Shown here one piece after another: positions 61,201 to 64,000 of a stretch of 64,000 bases of DNA. Origin of the DNA: Chersky-840 sp963764205 (GTDB lineage Bacteria > Actinomycetota > Acidimicrobiia > Acidimicrobiales > UBA8190); the NCBI GenBank assembly GCA_963764205.1, contig CAVXRN010000006.1, forward strand, positions 1-64,000. The letters are read 5' to 3'. Both the position numbers and the translations under genes were made by a program. The notes beneath the pieces are model-generated. The model had not been told where the DNA came from and did not search any database. It saw only the letters and a program-made list of their open reading frames with translations. Positions within the stretch are counted from its first letter, which is position 1, and every line of letters starts with the position of its first letter.

Positions 61201-61980
61201 TCAGGCCTGCCCTCCACGATCCGGACCGCAGTGGAAAAGCTCAATCAGTTGAACGTCGATCACACTGCCTGCCTGCCACACCTGGCTTCGCACGATTGTC
61301 GGCTCCAAACCCGCTTCGGAACAAGCGCGCCGGAGCTCATCCCAGTTCCCCAAGCTACTGAAGCCGAGAAACAGGCGACCTCCATCCCGCAGGTGCGAGA
61401 GAGCCCCCTGAAGATACCGGCGATGCACCCGATACCCAGGATCGAAGTACGCGTAGTCCAGATCGGATTGGAAAAAATGGTCGTCCGGCGCATCGATAAA
61501 ATTCGAATTCCAGAAGATCACATCGAACCGCTCGTCGGGATCGAGCGCCTCGTAAAGGTCGCTGTACCGGACACTGATTCGATCCGACACACCATGACGC
61601 TCCGCGTTTCGTCGGGTGTTGTCGATGGCCGCTTCGTTGATGTCGACGGCCACGACATGCCTGCAGCCCGATAGCGAGGCGTGAACGGCCGTGACCCCGG
61701 CTCCGCATCCGATCTCGAGGAAAGAACCACCCACCGGGTAGGGCAGCCACGTGGTGAACAGCTCGGTCACTGGATTCTCGATCGGTGAGAACACGCCGTC
61801 GAGGAGGATCCAGCGCCTTCCGAGGACGGCGAATTCCCTCTCAGGGTTCCCGAAGCGAGAGCCGATCCAGCTGAGAGGACGTCGAAGCACCCCGATTTCT
61901 TCAACGAGGACCTTCATAGCCGCACGCAAACGCCATGGGTTCACCCGGAACCTCAACGGACTCACGGGAGTGAGGGACAT
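61201..61980 (-). CDS. SAM-dependent methyltransferase (HemK/PrmC-like class I)
   Basis: About 259 residues. SAM motif I is FLEIGCGAGVTAVHASLSG, motif II VVAVDINEAAIDNTRRNAERHG, and motif IV FDVIFWNSNFID, where an NPPF/NSNF-like tetrad aligns with N-methylating enzymes of the HemK group. Substrate unknown. Start given at 61980; ATG 61914 (MKVLVEEIG) is a shorter option. Single gene. Confidence 0.82.
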   Translation of the reverse strand: MSLTPVSPLRFRVNPWRLRAAMKVLVEEIGVLRRPLSWIGSRFGNPEREFAVLGRRWILLDGVFSPIENPVTELFTTWLPYPVGGSFLEIGCGAGVTAVHASLSGCRHVVAVDINEAAIDNTRRNAERHGVSDRISVRYSDLYEALDPDERFDVIFWNSNFIDAPDDHFFQSDLDYAYFDPGYRVHRRYLQGALSHLRDGGRLFLGFSSLGNWDELRRACSEAGLEPTIVRSQVWQAGSVIDVQLIELFHCGPDRGGQA

Positions 61981-62224
61981 GTCCCGTCATCTGCGTCGGT
62001 GCTGGACCAAATGGTCTCGTGAACGACGATGACCGGTAGAGGAGACAGTGGTTGGCTGCGGGGGCTGAGTGCCTGAGCACTTCCGATGTTCACTGGAAGC
62101 ATCCGAGAGCTCCGATTCGCATTCCACGCGGAGCGTAAGCCGGACATACAGCCCAGTCCTCGCCCTGCGGCCAGCAATCGCTGATGTGGCCGCCCAGGGT
62201 CAGCGACGATTACGGTTATTGAGC

Positions 62225-62755
62225 TCACTGCGGAGAGGGTCCCCTACCTCGTGGTCGTTTGTCGGGCGCAATGTGCACCAGCGCGTTGTAGGTCACGAGT
62301 GCAATCGCAAGGTGCATGACCATGAGAACGGCGACGGCCGTGGCGGGCTGACCCTTCGACAAGATCCATAGGTCAGGTAGCCACAGGAGCAATGTGACAA
62401 GGACGGCGAGCCGGAAGAACAACCACCTCGGGGACGAAGAAACCGATTTCACAATCGGCCAGGCGATGCAAGCGATGATGACCCCGACGATCGTCAACCT
62501 CGCATAGTCCGGGAATTGAAAGTGTACATATCCCTTTGTGCCGGGAAAGATCGTGGTTCCGATGACCACGAGGATGATGTCGGCAGCGAGGGAACCGAGT
62601 ATCGAAGTCGCCGCGGCGAGCGCGAACCTGACTGGTTGACGGGGTTGGCGCTCTGAGGGAAAGTCGACTCGAACGAGAGAGAGAGCGCGTTCCAGCTGAG
62701 TCGATCGCGCGTTCGACGACTCGTACTGATCCCACGAGCGCTGTTCCAAGGCCAC
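62225..62755 (-). CDS. Four-helix membrane protein (hypothetical)
   Basis: About 176 residues with four predicted helices: FALAAATSILGSLAADIILVVIG, LTIVGVIIACIAWPIVKSV, LFFRLAVLVTLLLWLPDLWIL and TAVAVLMVMHLAIALVTYNAL. Resembles the small DUF6069-type proteins of actinobacteria in layout, but I cannot confirm that. A basic C-terminus (PDKRPRGRGP) should face the cytoplasm. Confidence 0.7.
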   Translation of the reverse strand: MALEQRSWDQYESSNARSTQLERALSLVRVDFPSERQPRQPVRFALAAATSILGSLAADIILVVIGTTIFPGTKGYVHFQFPDYARLTIVGVIIACIAWPIVKSVSSSPRWLFFRLAVLVTLLLWLPDLWILSKGQPATAVAVLMVMHLAIALVTYNALVHIAPDKRPRGRGPSPQ

Positions 62756-63024
62756 AGTAGAAGGCTACGAAGCCGGTACCCGGATTCCTACCTCCTTGAG
62801 GATGATTGTGTTCGAGCCCAGGCTCATCCTCAAGTCCAATGGCAGACGCGGACCGAGGAAACCCGGGAGTGGACGATTCCGATCAGCTGGTCGAGGCCGC
62901 GTGGCCGGTTCACCCATGCACCATGCCTCAGCGGTGAGACGCTTGGCATGGACTTCCAAGCCGATAGCGTTTTGGCAAGCCATAATCATCACGGTTGAGG
63001 CCGCTAACGGAATGGGGCGCACTG

Positions 63025-63288
63025 ATGTCTCGCGATGACGAGTTGTTTGACCAAATCGGCCAGCTCCTCGAGTCGCGCCATGGTTGGATTTTTGAGCCGT
63101 CGACTACGCCCGGGATGCCACCTTCGTGGTGCCTCGACTCTGGCGGTGAGATTGAATTGTCGGTCGGCGTCGACCGCGGGGCCATCTCCATCTACTTGCC
63201 AAATCTGGATCAGGAGATAACAGTTGACGGCGTAGACGCGCTGATGACCTGGATCGACAAGAACGAACAGCGATTTCTCCGACGCTGA
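63025..63288 (+). CDS. Small hypothetical protein
   Basis: An 87-residue acidic protein from ATG 63025: SRDDELFDQIGQLLESRHGW, then a strand-rich part IELSVGVDRGAISIYLPNLD and ending DALMTWIDKNEQRFLRR. Balanced composition and tidy ends suggest a real gene. Family not recognised. Upstream 62756-63024 shows nothing notable. Confidence 0.6.
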   Translation: MSRDDELFDQIGQLLESRHGWIFEPSTTPGMPPSWCLDSGGEIELSVGVDRGAISIYLPNLDQEITVDGVDALMTWIDKNEQRFLRR

Positions 63289-63378
63289 TCGCTGACCCCT
63301 CTCAGCTATGGCGAGGGATGGCGCATCGCTGCAAGGACACAAGTGGCGGTCAAAACCAGCTTGACGTTGGCCAATCCG

Positions 63379-63426
63379 GTGGATGCCGACCGGTCATCCA
63401 AATTTTGGGTGCCGAATAGTCATCCG
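63379..63426 (+). repeat. Two tandem TIR-like ends
   Basis: GTGGATGCCGACCGGTCATCC (63379) and TTGGGTGCCGAATAGTCATC (63405) stand about 27 nt apart, the same step as between 52253 and 52280. No repeat core follows. Confidence 0.5.
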
Positions 63427-63581
63427 GGACGATCACCTGGTCTTCTCGTCGGTACCGGCTCGGCGTAACGACTCGGCCTTATCGCTAACCTTTCGACACT
63501 TGTGTTCGTCCGAATTCTCCCGTTGGTCTGACTCATTGGGCGTGAATGACGAGCTGCCCGTCGAAATCGTGACGCCTCGCC

Positions 63582-63944
63582 ATGAAGTGGCGCGTGGGTA
63601 TCGAAATTCATCGGTGGGGCCCGACCTGGGCCGACACGGTTCAGGCGATGCACTGGCCGAATCGCCAAATGTGGGGCGACCAAGAGCACTACGAGGACCT
63701 CCTGTCGCTCCGGTCACGCTTCAAGCGACTGGTGGATGCCGTCCAGGACGAGATCCCGCCGAGGTTGGCCCATTCCGGGTCCTCACGGGTCCGGCTGCGG
63801 AGGGCGCCCCAGCTGCCGTTGTATGGATACCTGGTGCTGTGGGCCACGGGAGCGAAGTCGGGCGGGGCGACGACGCGTCGGCCCCGTGGTTGGTTAGCGT
63901 CGTCTAACGCCGGGGGTTTAGGCCGCTCGCAGGCCTGCCGATAA
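63582..63944 (+). CDS. Doubtful hypothetical ORF
   Basis: About 120 residues; MKWRVGIEIHRWGPTWADTV and HYEDLLSLRSRFKRLVDAVQ look protein-like, the rest is low in hydrophobic pattern. No ribosome site or family. Could be the start of a gene with a frameshift, since the reading quality falls after about residue 70. Confidence 0.28.
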   Translation: MKWRVGIEIHRWGPTWADTVQAMHWPNRQMWGDQEHYEDLLSLRSRFKRLVDAVQDEIPPRLAHSGSSRVRLRRAPQLPLYGYLVLWATGAKSGGATTRRPRGWLASSNAGGLGRSQACR

Positions 63945-64000
63945 CGATCAGGGCTTCACCTCCGCCTCCACAATCAGAGTCCTGGCCGATGCTCGGCCGG

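Overview
The window is high-GC DNA from an actinobacterium. The evidence is a CrgA cell-division protein, the PknB/PbpA/PstP/FhaB/FhaA cell-wall signalling locus, an OmpR-type two-component system beside a MacAB-like exporter, a cobalamin-binding HTH regulator, and dense 4-bp-overlap operons with many GTG and TTG starts. The class Acidimicrobiia is my best guess, but that is inference from gene style, not from a marker gene.

Layout. 1-10.4 kb: housekeeping genes (a broken GH92 mannosidase, a thioesterase, a thiolase, crgA, a trpG/pabA-type amidotransferase, then pknB-pbpA-pstP-fhaB-fhaA on the minus strand, with no rodA/ftsW) followed by tRNA-Leu(CAG). 10.8-19.1 kb: a histidine kinase/response regulator pair divergent from a five-gene export operon (adaptor, ATPase, permease, DUF5666-like lipoprotein, second adaptor). 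19.4-26 kb: a CarH/LitR-type B12 photoreceptor-like regulator beside a lipid-modification cluster (CFA synthase, DUF1365, FAD oxidoreductase; divergently SRPBCC, SDR, truncated NAD-binding protein). The regulator and the cluster share an ATTTA-N4-TAAAT operator-like palindrome. 26-33 kb: VOC proteins, then a TetR-cupin pair divergent from an acyl-CoA synthetase and a porGDAB-ordered 2-oxoacid:ferredoxin oxidoreductase, with matching palindromes before both units. 33.5-43 kb: a GNAT-AAA+ fusion, an IPT/TIG secreted protein, three cyclic-nucleotide-binding proteins and a large class III cyclase/ATPase. 43-53 kb: an Ig-repeat surface protein, a toxin-antitoxin pair, a neocarzinostatin-like secreted protein, a GGDEF-EAL protein and a carbonic anhydrase. 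52.6-64 kb: a hydrolase, an ABC-2 exporter, sulfur-type oxidoreductases, an AhpD-like protein, an isocitrate-lyase family enzyme and small hypotheticals.

The most unusual feature is a family of dispersed intergenic repeats, with eight recognisable copies between 19 and 58 kb. Each carries parts of a fixed plan: a TIR-like end (TGTGGGTGCCGA...TCATCCG), a core with two GTGGGAAAT boxes usually 22 nt apart, a small TCGGT/ACCGA hairpin, and a degenerate tetranucleotide tract of CCGA/CGGA/CGCA type. All eight lie in the same orientation. Nearby are short coding remnants ending in DRLGGLIHEY, likely transposase C-termini, and inverted copies of the TIR. One 188-bp element has a TIR at both ends. This looks like a non-autonomous mobile element family, or repeats derived from one.

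At least nine genes carry a single-base frameshift, several in G or C homopolymers. Residual assembly indels are more likely than mass gene decay, and reads should be checked before any of these genes is called a pseudogene.
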